In this document: positions 23,345 through 32,386 of the stretch, piece after piece
Layout: every line of letters begins with the position of its first letter
Position numbering within the stretch: position 1 is the stretch's first letter
Source of the DNA: Haladaptatus sp. ZSTT2
GTDB lineage: Archaea > Halobacteriota > Halobacteria > Halobacteriales > Halococcaceae
DNA length: 37,263 nucleotides
NCBI RefSeq assembly: GCF_037081775.1
Contig: NZ_JBAMHQ010000004.1
Location: 1-37,263 of the forward strand
Direction: 5' to 3'
Notes under the pieces: generated by a model
What the model saw: the letters and a program-made list of their open reading frames with translations, nothing else
Told to the model about the DNA's origin: nothing
The model's database searches: none
Translations under genes and position numbers: made by a program

Positions 23345-24133
23345 ATGCCACAGGCAGTCTTCCCGTACCCGGGTGGTAAATCGCGCTTCGCATCGTGGAT
23401 ACTCGACTACGTCCCTGAGCACCGCACGTTCGTCGAAGTGTTTGGCGGCGCTGCGGGCGTCCTGGCCAACAAAGACCCCGATTGTTCCGGCGTTGAGGTC
23501 TATAACGACGTCGACGAAGATCTCGTTCAATTCTTCACAGTCCTTCGCGAGCAGCCAGACGAGCTCGTAGAGTGGCTGCATCAGGTTCCCTATTCGCGGC
23601 AACTGCATTCTGAATGGGCGCAATACTACTATCGGGGCTATCGGCCAATCGATGATGTTGAGCGGGCAGGTCGGTTCTTCTATCTCAGATACTCACAGTG
23701 GGGTGCAAGCTACTCCTCCAATAGCGGGTTTGCCACGAGCAAAGTGAATAGTCGGGCACAATCTTACTCGAACAAGATTGACAAGCTCCAGGCGTTCGCT
23801 GGCCGATTTGATGCAGTGATAATCGAAAATTTAGATTGGCGTGACGTGCTTGAGAAGTACGATAGTGCGGAGACAGTGTTCTATCTCGACCCGCCCTACG
23901 TTGGGAAAGAAGATTACTATCCTGCTGGGGTAATCAACCACGATAGGTTGGTCGAATCTCTTTGTGACCTTGAGGGGGACGCGATCTGCTCATACGAAAA
24001 GCTCCCAGACGACATTGATGGACTATTCTCGGTGACTCGCGATGGCGAAAAGCGATTCATCAACAACGGAAAGAGTGGTGAGGCCAAGGACGCGGTTGAG
24101 CGACTACTCTTCAACTTCGACCCAACTGCGTAA
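23345..24133 (+). CDS. D12-class N6-adenine DNA methyltransferase
   Basis: A 262-aa Dam-like (D12) enzyme. Motif X PYPGGKSR (7-14) and motif I FVEVFGGAAGV (29-39) bind S-adenosylmethionine. The catalytic motif IV DPPY is at 182-185, in VFYLDPPYVG. All key residues are present and the length is typical of the family. It methylates adenine N6 in a short target. No cognate nuclease lies beside it, so it may be an orphan that protects the element from host restriction or marks it for regulation; the large type IIG enzyme 4.5 kb away has its own methylase domain. Confidence 0.9.
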   Translation: MPQAVFPYPGGKSRFASWILDYVPEHRTFVEVFGGAAGVLANKDPDCSGVEVYNDVDEDLVQFFTVLREQPDELVEWLHQVPYSRQLHSEWAQYYYRGYRPIDDVERAGRFFYLRYSQWGASYSSNSGFATSKVNSRAQSYSNKIDKLQAFAGRFDAVIIENLDWRDVLEKYDSAETVFYLDPPYVGKEDYYPAGVINHDRLVESLCDLEGDAICSYEKLPDDIDGLFSVTRDGEKRFINNGKSGEAKDAVERLLFNFDPTA

Positions 24134-24154
24134 TTCAGAGATTCACGCGAACTA

Positions 24155-24174
24155 CAGTTTCACTTCCACTCCCC
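24155..24174 (+). promoter_or_regulatory. CAGTTTCAC motif, copy 2
   Basis: CAGTTTCACTTCCACTCCCC lies 48-67 nt before the ATG at 24222 in the short gap after the methylase gene. It shares the TTTCACTT.CACT core with the copy at 35042. Confidence 0.45.
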
Positions 24175-24221
24175 ATGCTTGGATGCGGACTAAGAGGGCC
24201 TCCTCCCTCAGCAATCGAGTG

Positions 24222-24455
24222 ATGACAAAACAGACCGTCAACCTCGAGGATAATCTCGACCGCTGGCGCTACCTGTGTCCTCGCGGACATGCCAGTTGGG
24301 AGCCGACAAACCATCACTTCTGGTGTTCCACGTGTGCGCGAACGTTCGATATTGATGGCGTATTCTACGAACTCCATGATCGGAAGACGCACACGCAGTT
24401 GAAACGGGATGAGGTAAAGCTTCGATACGCATCTGGGGAATACGAATCGCACTAA
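24222..24455 (+). CDS. 77-aa zinc-finger protein
   Basis: Starts at ATG 24222 (GTG at 24219 is also in frame); a much longer frame exists but would overlap the methylase. Metal site: C19-P-R-G-H plus CSTC near residues 35-38 (YLCPRGH...SWEPTNHHFWCSTCAR). Similar short proteins with the words SWEPTNHHFWC are widespread in haloarchaea, mostly without known function. The C-terminal half (YELHDRKTHTQLKRDEVKLR) is charged and probably folds as a hairpin. Confidence 0.7.
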   Translation: MTKQTVNLEDNLDRWRYLCPRGHASWEPTNHHFWCSTCARTFDIDGVFYELHDRKTHTQLKRDEVKLRYASGEYESH

Positions 24456-24484
24456 GAGACCCGATATTCTCTCTGCCTGCTCTA

Positions 24485-24504
24485 CTTTCACTTTCACACT
24501 GCCC
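24485..24504 (+). promoter_or_regulatory. TTTCACTTTCAC motif, copy 3
   Basis: CTTTCACTTTCACACTGCCC lies 42-61 nt before the ATG at 24546. About 14 nt further on, TTTTGTATTACA may serve as the TATA element, about 27 nt before the ATG. Confidence 0.45.
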
Positions 24505-24545
24505 GCGTGGCTGATCTCTTTTGTATTACACTGAGATATTCTGCT

Positions 24546-24902
24546 ATGAGTTCTTCACTCCACCAGGCCGACCGTCGTGATCAGGATGGCCTCGTGAACG
24601 CCCTTGCCAACACTGCAGAGTACACCGGGGTCGTCTCACCGAATCGAGTTGCTAAAGCGTTAATTCGGCCAGCTCGAGAGATTGGGAGTATTGAGTTCCT
24701 TGGACTGGCCACTGGTGGTCTCCGAGCAATCTACTTGCTGTCTGAAACGCAATCTGTGATTGCCGTTCCGTTGGACGCTGTCGAAGAAAGTCGTATTCGA
24801 GAAGAGGCTGAACTTGTTCTGAGTGGTGTTCATTCTTCAGCGGATGGAATTCGGATGCTTGGTGATGAGCAATTTGAATGGAAATATGGGAAAACCAAAT
24901 GA
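24546..24902 (+). CDS. Hypothetical protein
   Basis: A 118-aa protein starting at ATG 24546 (MSSSLHQADRRDQ). An in-frame GTG at 24507 is less likely because it would put the TATA-like TTTTGTATTACA inside the gene. It is a mixed alpha/beta protein with two hydrophobic strands (SIEFLGLATGGLRAIYLL and SVIAVPLDAV) and no membrane span or metal site. Family not recognised. Preceded by the shared TTTCACTTTCAC motif. Confidence 0.6.
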   Translation: MSSSLHQADRRDQDGLVNALANTAEYTGVVSPNRVAKALIRPAREIGSIEFLGLATGGLRAIYLLSETQSVIAVPLDAVEESRIREEAELVLSGVHSSADGIRMLGDEQFEWKYGKTK

Positions 24903-24913
24903 CAGTAGTGGAA

Positions 24914-24923
24914 TTATTAAATA
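24914..24923 (+). promoter_or_regulatory. Candidate TATA box of the AT-rich cassette
   Basis: TTATTAAATA lies 74-83 nt before the ATG at 24997. A leader of about 50 nt would follow, ending in GAGGGAATAGAG just before the ATG, which could act as a ribosome site. A small hairpin (CCTC...GAGG) is in the leader. Confidence 0.35.
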
Positions 24924-24996
24924 TGGATACTATCTACTCCTACAGTAAAACTTACCACGTTCGTAGTTCCTCTCTTAGTTTAGTGAGGGAATAGAG

Positions 24997-25527
24997 ATGG
25001 CTAAAATTGATAACATTGATAGGCCAACTGATGCTGCTTTCATTCTATTCTATCTTTCAGGTGAAATAGCCGGTATTACGAAAGTTCAAAAATTACTATT
25101 CTTAATGGAAAAAGAATCTGCTTTTGGAGAGAAATACAAACAAGACATCTCTTTCGACTTTGATGCCTATAAGATGGGTCCATTCTCTCCAAAGGTATAT
25201 GAAGAGGTGGAGTTTCTCCAAAATATTGGAGCAATTGAGCAGGAGCCATTAGAGCATACTGCAAGCGACTCCTACGAAATTAGCAAATATACTAATTCCG
25301 AAGAAGGATCTGAGGGACTTTCGAACAAACAATTTCGGATGACAGATAAAGGAAAGAAAATCGCACGTGAATTAGTAAATGTTCTTGAAGAAAATGAAGT
25401 AGAAGAATTAAATGAGATGTTGTCCAAGTACAATGAAATGTCTCTAATGCACCTTCTAGAATATGTCTATACTACATATCCGGAAATGACCTCCCGCTCT
25501 GAGATTAAAGAACAAGTACTCGGCTAA
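24997..25527 (+). CDS. Panacea/YwgA-like protein, candidate antitoxin or sensor
   Basis: A 176-aa helical protein, first of a four-gene AT-rich operon. The core K-V-Q-K-L-L-F-L-M-E-K (29-39), followed by FDFDAYKMGPFSPKVYEEVEFL (46-67), follows the pattern of the Panacea (SocA/DUF4065) and archaeal YwgA-like groups, and F-R-M-T-D-K-G (109-115) completes a winged-helix-like domain. Panacea proteins act as antitoxins to many unrelated toxins, so it may restrain one of the next gene products. The family is assigned from pattern only; no catalytic residue is visible. Confidence 0.6.
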   Translation: MAKIDNIDRPTDAAFILFYLSGEIAGITKVQKLLFLMEKESAFGEKYKQDISFDFDAYKMGPFSPKVYEEVEFLQNIGAIEQEPLEHTASDSYEISKYTNSEEGSEGLSNKQFRMTDKGKKIARELVNVLEENEVEELNEMLSKYNEMSLMHLLEYVYTTYPEMTSRSEIKEQVLG

Positions 25528-25530
25528 CGA

Positions 25531-26118
25531 ATGATCCAGCTTCTCGCGACAATTTTGGTTCCAATATCTATACTTGGTATTGGATTGATTATTTTTCCAC
25601 GAAGGGGGATGGAGCACCACAAATCAAATCTGAGAGAGGGAAGGACGTTTGTCTGGAAGAATAATTGTATACCCGAAATTGGTAATCTTGTTTGCGAGTT
25701 AGAGAAAGAAGTGGAATTGAGCAAGTTACTAAGCCAGACTGAGAATGAGGGGAACTCGACGAGGGATGAAGATATCGGAAAAGAGATCCCGTATACGATG
25801 TATATTCGAGAGGCAACAGAAAGAATAGGGGATCAAGCTAGTCTACTCAACCAACTTGAAAGCGATTATAAAAGTATTGTAAAGTATCGTAGGAGGATAG
25901 GTGGTGTAATATTCAGTCTATGTATAGATACAGCTATCATAGGATATCTGTATTCAGGTAGCCCGATTTCCGATGAGAAAATCATCTTTCTTATCATTCT
26001 TTGTTATACTGGAACGATATTTTTTATAATTCTAATCTACTTAGTTATGAAACTTCTTAGAAAGCAGGAACGATTGGGCAAGTATGCTGATGAACATGAA
26101 CGAGTACGAGAAATATGA
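25531..26118 (+). CDS. Three-span membrane protein of the AT-rich cassette
   Basis: A 195-aa protein beginning 3 nt after the previous stop. One span lies at residues 2-22 (LLATILVPISILGIGLIIF). A soluble, partly coiled-coil middle spans about 50-120, and two further spans lie at about 126-143 (GGVIFSLCIDTAIIGYLY) and 151-174 (IIFLIILCYTGTIFFIILIYLV), followed by a charged tail. The plan recalls membrane effectors or anchors of defence operons, but no family is recognised. ATGA overlap links it to the next gene. Confidence 0.65.
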   Translation: MIQLLATILVPISILGIGLIIFPRRGMEHHKSNLREGRTFVWKNNCIPEIGNLVCELEKEVELSKLLSQTENEGNSTRDEDIGKEIPYTMYIREATERIGDQASLLNQLESDYKSIVKYRRRIGGVIFSLCIDTAIIGYLYSGSPISDEKIIFLIILCYTGTIFFIILIYLVMKLLRKQERLGKYADEHERVREI

Positions 26119-26513
26119 CATACATATCTGAAAAATACCAATTGGGAATTATAGTTGAATTTTTGAATGAGAACAAAATTAAATTTGCAACGGAGCAGCT
26201 CGTATACTCAATACCTATCGACATTATTGGCTACGATGGGACAAACGTAATCTCGATTGAGTTGAAAACCAAGGATTTTGGACGAGGATTAGCTCAGGCA
26301 GAACGGAATACCGCCTACGTCGACCACTCATATTTGTCAGTTTGGAAATCAAATCTAACCGAAGGTTTAATAGAACGGGTAGACGAGACTTCAATAGGTC
26401 TACTTGCTATAGATGAGGATGTCGAGGTTGTTTCTACGCCTATGAAAAATACGCCTAACTCATACGCTCGAAAAAAAGTAAAAAATATAGTAGAATCCCA
26501 CAATGAAATTTGA
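26115..26513 (+). CDS. Small PD-(D/E)XK nuclease-like protein
   Basis: A 132-aa protein with a compact restriction-endonuclease-like fold: E27 in the first helix-strand, D36 in PIDIIGY, then SIELKTK with E49 and K51, and a following helix (GLAQAERNTAYVDHSYLSV). This matches archaeal Hjc/VRR-like and small restriction nucleases in core spacing. It may cut DNA, or be a degenerate sensor of DNA ends. It overlaps its partners (4 nt upstream, 11 nt downstream), pointing to co-translation. Confidence 0.65.
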   Translation: MTYISEKYQLGIIVEFLNENKIKFATEQLVYSIPIDIIGYDGTNVISIELKTKDFGRGLAQAERNTAYVDHSYLSVWKSNLTEGLIERVDETSIGLLAIDEDVEVVSTPMKNTPNSYARKKVKNIVESHNEI

Positions 26514-27777
26514 AAATTCACTCCAGTATGTGACCTTTGCAGATAGGACACAAGTCGAAAACAGAACTGATGACTATGACTCATTAATTCTACCCTCTCA
26601 CTTACTTTCTGGAGGCAAAAAAGCGGTCACTGCGTTATTAAAGAATTTAATTGAGGATGATGGGGTAGAATACTACATTGACCCAACAGCATCACAGTTT
26701 AGAAGGGGCCGAAATTTTCGAAATGCAGATGATTCTCTGAAAGCGTGGCATTCAAAACTGGTTGCTGAATTAGGTTACCCGTTTACTCTGTTGCAAGGCG
26801 ACGAGAAGAATATTATTTACCAAGAATTAGACCGAACAGATCGAATTGGAGCAATTGAATCGGTCTGTGATTTCCAACAGTCTTTCGTAGCGAATTCGGT
26901 AGAGGAGAACGTCGGGAAGTATGAAATTATCGACACCTCAAATTTGTATCCTCGTGCCATTATCCCATGGTATACAAAGGTTCATAATTATGAAGAGCTG
27001 GCGATAAACAAGGAGATCATCTCCCATTCTATTGATTATTGTGACTTACCGGTCAAACCATGTATACACATCACAATGGAATTTCTTAGAGATGCAAATG
27101 CTAGAAATGCAATTTCTGAATTGGTAAAAGAATTTGAATTAGCAGAGGTATTCCTGTGGATCGACGATTTCGATAAAACCGAAGCAAACGTTACTGATTA
27201 TTTCAATGCGATAGATTTAGTAGCAAAAGTTTCGACTGGTGGAGTGCGACCTCATTTCCTGTTCGGCAATTATTTTTCAAACTTATTGTTCTTTTTTGGA
27301 CTAAGGGGAACTTCCTACGGGACATATTTCCGTGAATCCAGTGCTGAAAAGACTGAGAATTATTCGGGAGGAGGAGGGAATCTCCAACGATTCTATTTCG
27401 ATCCAGTAAAGGATTTCCTGAGCATTCCTGATGCGATTGACATCGCAAAAGAGGGAGGTGCAGACACACCAACCTTTAGCCAACTCACTAGCTGGGATGA
27501 CCTTTATCGATTAGGCGAAGATCATGATTTTTTGAAAAATCATTTTATTAAAACGAAGAAGGGGCATAAGGAGCTAATTCTCTCAAATGAGTTAGAACCT
27601 CTCCTTGAAGAATTAAATGAGTGCTATGACACATATGATAATTTACTATCAAAAAGAAAGACAAACAAGAATGTCTCTCACCTGAAAAAATGGAGGGATG
27701 GGATACAATTATTTATTAAAAATCACCCCGATGTTTTTGAAGAAAAAATGGAAGAAGCAATCCAATTACAAACCTGA
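26503..27777 (+). CDS. Unknown 424-aa protein, probable effector or enzyme of the cassette
   Basis: Not recognised. It starts 11 nt inside the previous gene. Conserved-looking stretches: YYIDPTASQFRRG near residue 57, IIPWYTKVHNYEELAIN near 153, KPCIHITMEFLRD near 186, FLWIDDFDKTEANV near 216, and GGVRPHFLFGNYFSNLLFFFGLRG near 246. The alternation of strands and helices in residues 50-270, with D/R/H at strand ends, suggests a TIM-barrel-like fold; the C-terminal 110 residues are helical. A nucleotide or base-modifying enzyme is possible, but this is a guess from pattern. Very AT-rich, like the whole cassette. Confidence 0.65.
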   Translation: MKFENSLQYVTFADRTQVENRTDDYDSLILPSHLLSGGKKAVTALLKNLIEDDGVEYYIDPTASQFRRGRNFRNADDSLKAWHSKLVAELGYPFTLLQGDEKNIIYQELDRTDRIGAIESVCDFQQSFVANSVEENVGKYEIIDTSNLYPRAIIPWYTKVHNYEELAINKEIISHSIDYCDLPVKPCIHITMEFLRDANARNAISELVKEFELAEVFLWIDDFDKTEANVTDYFNAIDLVAKVSTGGVRPHFLFGNYFSNLLFFFGLRGTSYGTYFRESSAEKTENYSGGGGNLQRFYFDPVKDFLSIPDAIDIAKEGGADTPTFSQLTSWDDLYRLGEDHDFLKNHFIKTKKGHKELILSNELEPLLEELNECYDTYDNLLSKRKTNKNVSHLKKWRDGIQLFIKNHPDVFEEKMEEAIQLQT

Positions 27778-27842
27778 ATCTAAGTAAACACACAAGTATT
27801 TTATTAGCGAAACTTCACGAGTGCCTCCCAGTTCAGATAATT

Positions 27843-28414
27843 TCAACCCCTAACCACAGACCTATCTCCTTCCAAATTATTCTGAAAAATTACTACTGAC
27901 CTCACTGAAACCGACGGACAAATAGAACACGGCGCAATCACTGGAACCATCATTGCGAATATCGGCCAGATAACACGGTTCGGCTTGTAACTCGCCCCAC
28001 TCTTGTGCTGGTCAAGTGAGTCGAGAAAGACCGCAATAGGCATTGCAATCATCGCGAAGAACAGAATGCCCCCTGCCATCCCCTCGGTAACCGCAGGGAC
28101 GGCAGTCGGGTCAAGCAAGAATAGAAGCCACCAACCTCTGCGAGAAACGCGAGGAATACCGCGCCAATCCAATTTCCGTCGCTGTTGGAAGTCGTCGTCT
28201 TCTTCGTCGAGGTCTTCGAAGCCGTCTTCTCCACAATCTCAGTGAGTTCGGGCGCATACTCGTCGAGCAGCTCTATCTGGTCATGGCGACGAACCATGTC
28301 TGCGAGGACGTCACCTTTACGAGATCCGAAGCAAAGTACAGCACGTGTTTTTGTCTCGGAGTGAGTACCAGCGGCATTGCTGTCAGCCTTGTGAGCGTGC
28401 GATGGACGATGCAA
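27843..28414 (-). pseudogene. Frameshifted membrane-protein gene
   Basis: Two overlapping minus frames read as one broken protein. The upstream part (28414 to about 28125) has DVLADMVRRHDQIELLDEYAPELTEIVE, a Thr/Ser/Lys linker and a first hydrophobic span (WIGAVFLAFLAEVGG). Then WWLLFLLDPTAVPAV and MAGGILFFAMIAMPIAVFLD continue in another frame, with a jump near 28125-28140. A third minus frame (28530-28273) may hold the lost N-terminus. The layout is that of a haloarchaeal soluble-head, two-to-three-span membrane protein. A sequencing error is not excluded. Confidence 0.5.
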
Positions 28415-28634
28415 CTGTCGTTCGGATCAAAACGCCGAGCGAGGAACGAATTTATTGCCGAGTGAACGACTATCGTCGCGCAGAGAAACCGTATGAAATG
28501 TGGCTGGATGATGTCTACTGGGTAGATCAAGTGAGAAGGATGAGCAATTTTGGGATGCGGTCACCGAATCTATAGGGCTGTTCGAGGGTGATATTGGGCC
28601 GGTGACTGTTCTGGACTCGGAGACAGAGACCTGA
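28402..28634 (+). pseudogene. Frameshifted small hypothetical gene
   Basis: From ATG 28402 the frame gives MDDATVVRIKTPSEERIYCRV and an aromatic segment (MWLDDVYW), then runs into an early stop at 28575. The other frame is open from 28512 and gives SSEKDEQFWDAVTESIGLFEGD followed by an acidic end and TGA at 28634, which reads as the natural C-terminus. A one-base change near 28510-28530 would join them. Opposite strand to the other decayed gene. Confidence 0.45.
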
Positions 28635-28698
28635 TCCGACGCTCATAGGGAAAGTATGATAACATCACAATGAGCAGAAAATAACCAATTCAATCAAT

Positions 28699-31600
28699 AT
28701 GTCTGAATCTCCCTCACCGACGGTTGGATCTCGAGATGATTTCGTTGAAACTGTCATCAGTGAGTACAGCGACCTCTACAGCGAAATCGAAGAAGGTGAA
28801 CGTGCAGAACACGACTTGATGCCGCGCGTCGTCGATCACCTCTTTATCGAGGCGCTCGGGTGGGAGAAATCCGACTACCAGCAGGAAGACGACTGGAACG
28901 ACGTCCGGTTCTTCGACGAAGACCGGAACCCTGTCGTAATCGTGGAGGGTAAACGAAGGGGTGTTAATGTTGACAAAGGCATTGACCAGGTATTCCGGTA
29001 TGCTTCCGAGACCCCGTACGCGCGGTACCTGATCAGTACCAATGTCGACTCGATGCACGTCTACGAACGGTGCGACGGGTCGAACCCAGACGCAATCACG
29101 TGCCACGACGTGAGCGCGAAACTCGTCACAAAAATACCGTTTGAAGGGATTTGTAACCGAGTCAGTGGCGGTGCGATCAGCGATGAACTGTCGCTCGACG
29201 AAAAGCAGAGAGTTAAACGGTTGTTCCGGTTGCGGAAAGAGGAAGTCACGCATGCAGATCGGTACAGTGATTTCACCCTCGGCAGTCGCCAGGATGTTGA
29301 CAACGACGACGGGTTCGACAATCTAATCGATACGCTTCGGCTGTGTCTCGAAGACTACCTTTTCCCGTACACTCTATCGGCCTTCGATAAGTTCGAGAGT
29401 CGCTACGAGGAGTTCGAACGCGAACGCTCAGAACTTGAGGAACAGATAGAGCGCCTCGAGGAGAGCGGGCACGATGACACGGAAATCGCGGAGTTAGAGG
29501 ATAAACTGGCCGAGCTGAAGGACGACTACGAGATCTACAATCAGTTCCATTCTGACTACGAAACTTGGGTCAGACTATCGAATCGCCAGGACAACGAGGA
29601 GGACGAAAACAAGGAGGTGTTCTGTCGGGAGAGTGTTTACGTCCAGTTGAACAAAATTCTCCTTATCCGTATTGCTGAGGACAAGGATCTCGTCAACCAG
29701 ATGGTGTCAAACGGCGGAGTACACCGGTATTTCGAGTTCTGGGACGACTACACCAGATACGTCGATCGTGACTACATCGATCTGTTCGAAACTGCGTCTG
29801 AAGAACTTAGCGAGGTCTACGACTATCTGTACTCCCGTCGGTTGTTCGACTGGGGCATTCAGTCCGATTCAGAACTCGACAATGTCCTTCAGCGCACACT
29901 TTGGCACCTAAACCACTACGACTTCGAAAATGTCGATCGGGATGTTCTGGGACACCTGTATCAAGAACACTTGCCGCCAGAAGAACGGAAGGCACTCGGA
30001 GAATTCTACACCCCTGTCGCCGTTGTTGACCTGATACTCGACAGCGTCGGATATACCACGGACAAGCAACTTGAGAAGGAACAATACGACCTCATCGATC
30101 CGGCATGTGGTTCAGGAACGTTCCTCGTCAGAGCAGCGAAGCGCTTGCTTGAACGGCTAGACAAAAAAGGTGTTCCACCGCGAGATGCGATTGAAATCGT
30201 CCAAGAACGCATTCACGGGCTCGACTTGAACCCGTTCGCTTGCCATATCGCAGAGCTGAATCTTCTGTTCCAAGTGATTGACCTTTATAAAGAGGTCAAG
30301 GACGACAACCCAGACTACACGCTCGACCGATTCCACATCTACCGGACAGACAGCCTGCGCGCCGAAACACAAGAAAGCCTGACAGCGATGTACAGCAGTG
30401 AACTGCAACGCCAATACCGTGAAGAGCGCAAGCAGGCGGCGAGCGTGAAAATGCGTGAAGACTACGGGTTTGTTGTTGGAAACCCGCCGTACGTTCGCAT
30501 CCAAAACATCCCGAAAGGCCCCGCGAGAGATGAATACGACGAGTACGACACTGCGCACTACAATTACGACATCTACATCCTGTTCATGGAGCGGGCTGCG
30601 CAGTGGCTGGCCGAAGACGGCACCCTTGGTTTCATTATCAGCAACAAGTTCACCGAGAACCGCTACGGAGCGAAAATCCAGGACTATCTCCTTCAGAATT
30701 ACCACATCAACGAAATCATCAACTTCGGTGATGTGAGCGTATTCGAGGGTGTGCAGTCGTATCCGATGATCTTTATTGGGGATAGAATCAACAAGAACTC
30801 CCCATTCCGGTCGTCGGATGATTTCGAACTCAAGGAAGACTACTCCTTCACATACGCCGGAGTAACCGAGGAACTCCCGGAGATCACTCAAACCGCGTTG
30901 AACGGGGCGAACGGAGATAGGAGTAGTTCTGATGCACGTGAACGTGAGAAAGAAGGTGGGAAGATTGCCGAGCTGATTCGCGCAAGCATGCCAAAGACAC
31001 CCGGGGGCACACCACCCACTAATGAGGAGTTGATGAAGCGCATTACCGAGCTGGCTCCTGATGCGAAAGTATCTCAACCACCCTTACAGGTGTACCCAAT
31101 GAAGGCCTCAATGTTGTTGGCTGCTGATGAGTGGCAATTCATTCCTCAGGATGAGCACGAAGTGATGGAGGCAATGGAAGACGCCGCTCGTGAGTTCGGA
31201 GAATACGACGGGTCTGTCGCGAATAACGGTGTACAGACCGGATCGAACGACATTTTCGTCATCGACGAAGCGACCATCGAGGAATATGGCATCGAAGATG
31301 AGGTCGTCCATCCCACGCTTGGTGGCCGTGACGTTGTTCGTTGGCACACCAACGCGATGAACAAGTACATTCTGTACACTACCCCGGACACAAATCTGGA
31401 CGAACTCGATGGAGCAAGAGAATACCTGGAAGATAACAGAGACGGACTCGAAGAACGCTACTGTGTTACCGACAACCGGCGCAAGTGGTATGAGCTGGCT
31501 GAATACCGCCCTGGCGTTTTCGACAAGAACAAGGTCGTCACGCCGGACATTTGCTACTATAACAACTTCTTCAACGACGAAGACGGCGATTTCTACTCTC

Positions 31601-32325
31601 TGAACAGTACCTATGTAATGTTCAGCGAGGAACTGGCATCTGACTACTTAGTCGGAGTACTGAATAGTGACCCGGTGCAGTTCTATATGCGCCGAACAGC
31701 CCCGCAGTATGGGAACGACTATTTGCGGTACATCACCAGCTATCTGTTCAAAATTCCGATTCCTGACCCGGCTGAGGCTGATGATAGTGTAGTTCAGACG
31801 GTAGTGGATGCTGCGACTGATTTGAAAGAGCTCTCGAAGGGCTATCAGGAGGCCAAAGAGATTGTTGCAACTCCAGAGCTGGTGTTCGAGCTTGAGGACG
31901 TCGACAGGTCATCAATGTCGTTTGCAGGGTACATCGAGTCTATGAATTTAAGTGGTGGAGACGCAGATGTCTCCCCGAATATCGACGGAACGACCATTCG
32001 GTTGAACGTGCAGGATACAATCGAGTTCGTCAACGAAAACGTCGCTGAAGCGTTTGCGACGTTGATACAGTTGCTAGAGGTGAAAGCGGGAAGTGACCTC
32101 AAAGAACTTGATGTTCCGTCCTCTGAGGAAGAGCTGTTCGCCGTTGTGGACGCGCTCGAGGCGGCCGCAGAGCGCACTGAAGCGGATGTCAAGACTGGTG
32201 GGAAGTTGGAGGAGGAGTTGAACGAGGCAGTGTTTGAGCTGTATGGTTTCAGTGAAGAGCATCGCGAGTTAATTCTCGAGCGCGTTGACAAGCCGGAGAA
32301 CCCGTTAGACGCCAAGGTTCGCTAA
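28699..32325 (+). CDS. Type IIG restriction-modification enzyme (Eco57I-like)
   Basis: A 1208-aa single-chain enzyme. N-terminal endonuclease domain: VVIVEGKRRG with E83 and K85 of a PD-(D/E)XK site after an acidic strand. A coiled coil lies at about 225-270. The adenine methyltransferase core carries FYTPVAVVDLIL, motif I DPACGSGTF (467-475) and catalytic NPPY (595-598). C-terminal TaqI-like target-recognition region, about residues 800-1090, and a helical end. It methylates and cuts DNA near a short asymmetric site and needs no partner gene. PglX of BREX has a related methylase but lacks this nuclease, and no BREX genes are nearby. All motifs are intact, so it is probably active. Confidence 0.88.
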   Translation: MSESPSPTVGSRDDFVETVISEYSDLYSEIEEGERAEHDLMPRVVDHLFIEALGWEKSDYQQEDDWNDVRFFDEDRNPVVIVEGKRRGVNVDKGIDQVFRYASETPYARYLISTNVDSMHVYERCDGSNPDAITCHDVSAKLVTKIPFEGICNRVSGGAISDELSLDEKQRVKRLFRLRKEEVTHADRYSDFTLGSRQDVDNDDGFDNLIDTLRLCLEDYLFPYTLSAFDKFESRYEEFERERSELEEQIERLEESGHDDTEIAELEDKLAELKDDYEIYNQFHSDYETWVRLSNRQDNEEDENKEVFCRESVYVQLNKILLIRIAEDKDLVNQMVSNGGVHRYFEFWDDYTRYVDRDYIDLFETASEELSEVYDYLYSRRLFDWGIQSDSELDNVLQRTLWHLNHYDFENVDRDVLGHLYQEHLPPEERKALGEFYTPVAVVDLILDSVGYTTDKQLEKEQYDLIDPACGSGTFLVRAAKRLLERLDKKGVPPRDAIEIVQERIHGLDLNPFACHIAELNLLFQVIDLYKEVKDDNPDYTLDRFHIYRTDSLRAETQESLTAMYSSELQRQYREERKQAASVKMREDYGFVVGNPPYVRIQNIPKGPARDEYDEYDTAHYNYDIYILFMERAAQWLAEDGTLGFIISNKFTENRYGAKIQDYLLQNYHINEIINFGDVSVFEGVQSYPMIFIGDRINKNSPFRSSDDFELKEDYSFTYAGVTEELPEITQTALNGANGDRSSSDAREREKEGGKIAELIRASMPKTPGGTPPTNEELMKRITELAPDAKVSQPPLQVYPMKASMLLAADEWQFIPQDEHEVMEAMEDAAREFGEYDGSVANNGVQTGSNDIFVIDEATIEEYGIEDEVVHPTLGGRDVVRWHTNAMNKYILYTTPDTNLDELDGAREYLEDNRDGLEERYCVTDNRRKWYELAEYRPGVFDKNKVVTPDICYYNNFFNDEDGDFYSLNSTYVMFSEELASDYLVGVLNSDPVQFYMRRTAPQYGNDYLRYITSYLFKIPIPDPAEADDSVVQTVVDAATDLKELSKGYQEAKEIVATPELVFELEDVDRSSMSFAGYIESMNLSGGDADVSPNIDGTTIRLNVQDTIEFVNENVAEAFATLIQLLEVKAGSDLKELDVPSSEEELFAVVDALEAAAERTEADVKTGGKLEEELNEAVFELYGFSEEHRELILERVDKPENPLDAKVR

Positions 32326-32386
32326 AACTGAAGTGTCGATTCAAGCTGGGAATCTAAGGTGAAATGAGCCTCGATATCAATGAACC

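Noticed and set aside
28699-32325. BREX PglX identity
   Set aside because: The N-terminal E-x-K nuclease motif and lack of other brx genes favour a type IIG enzyme.
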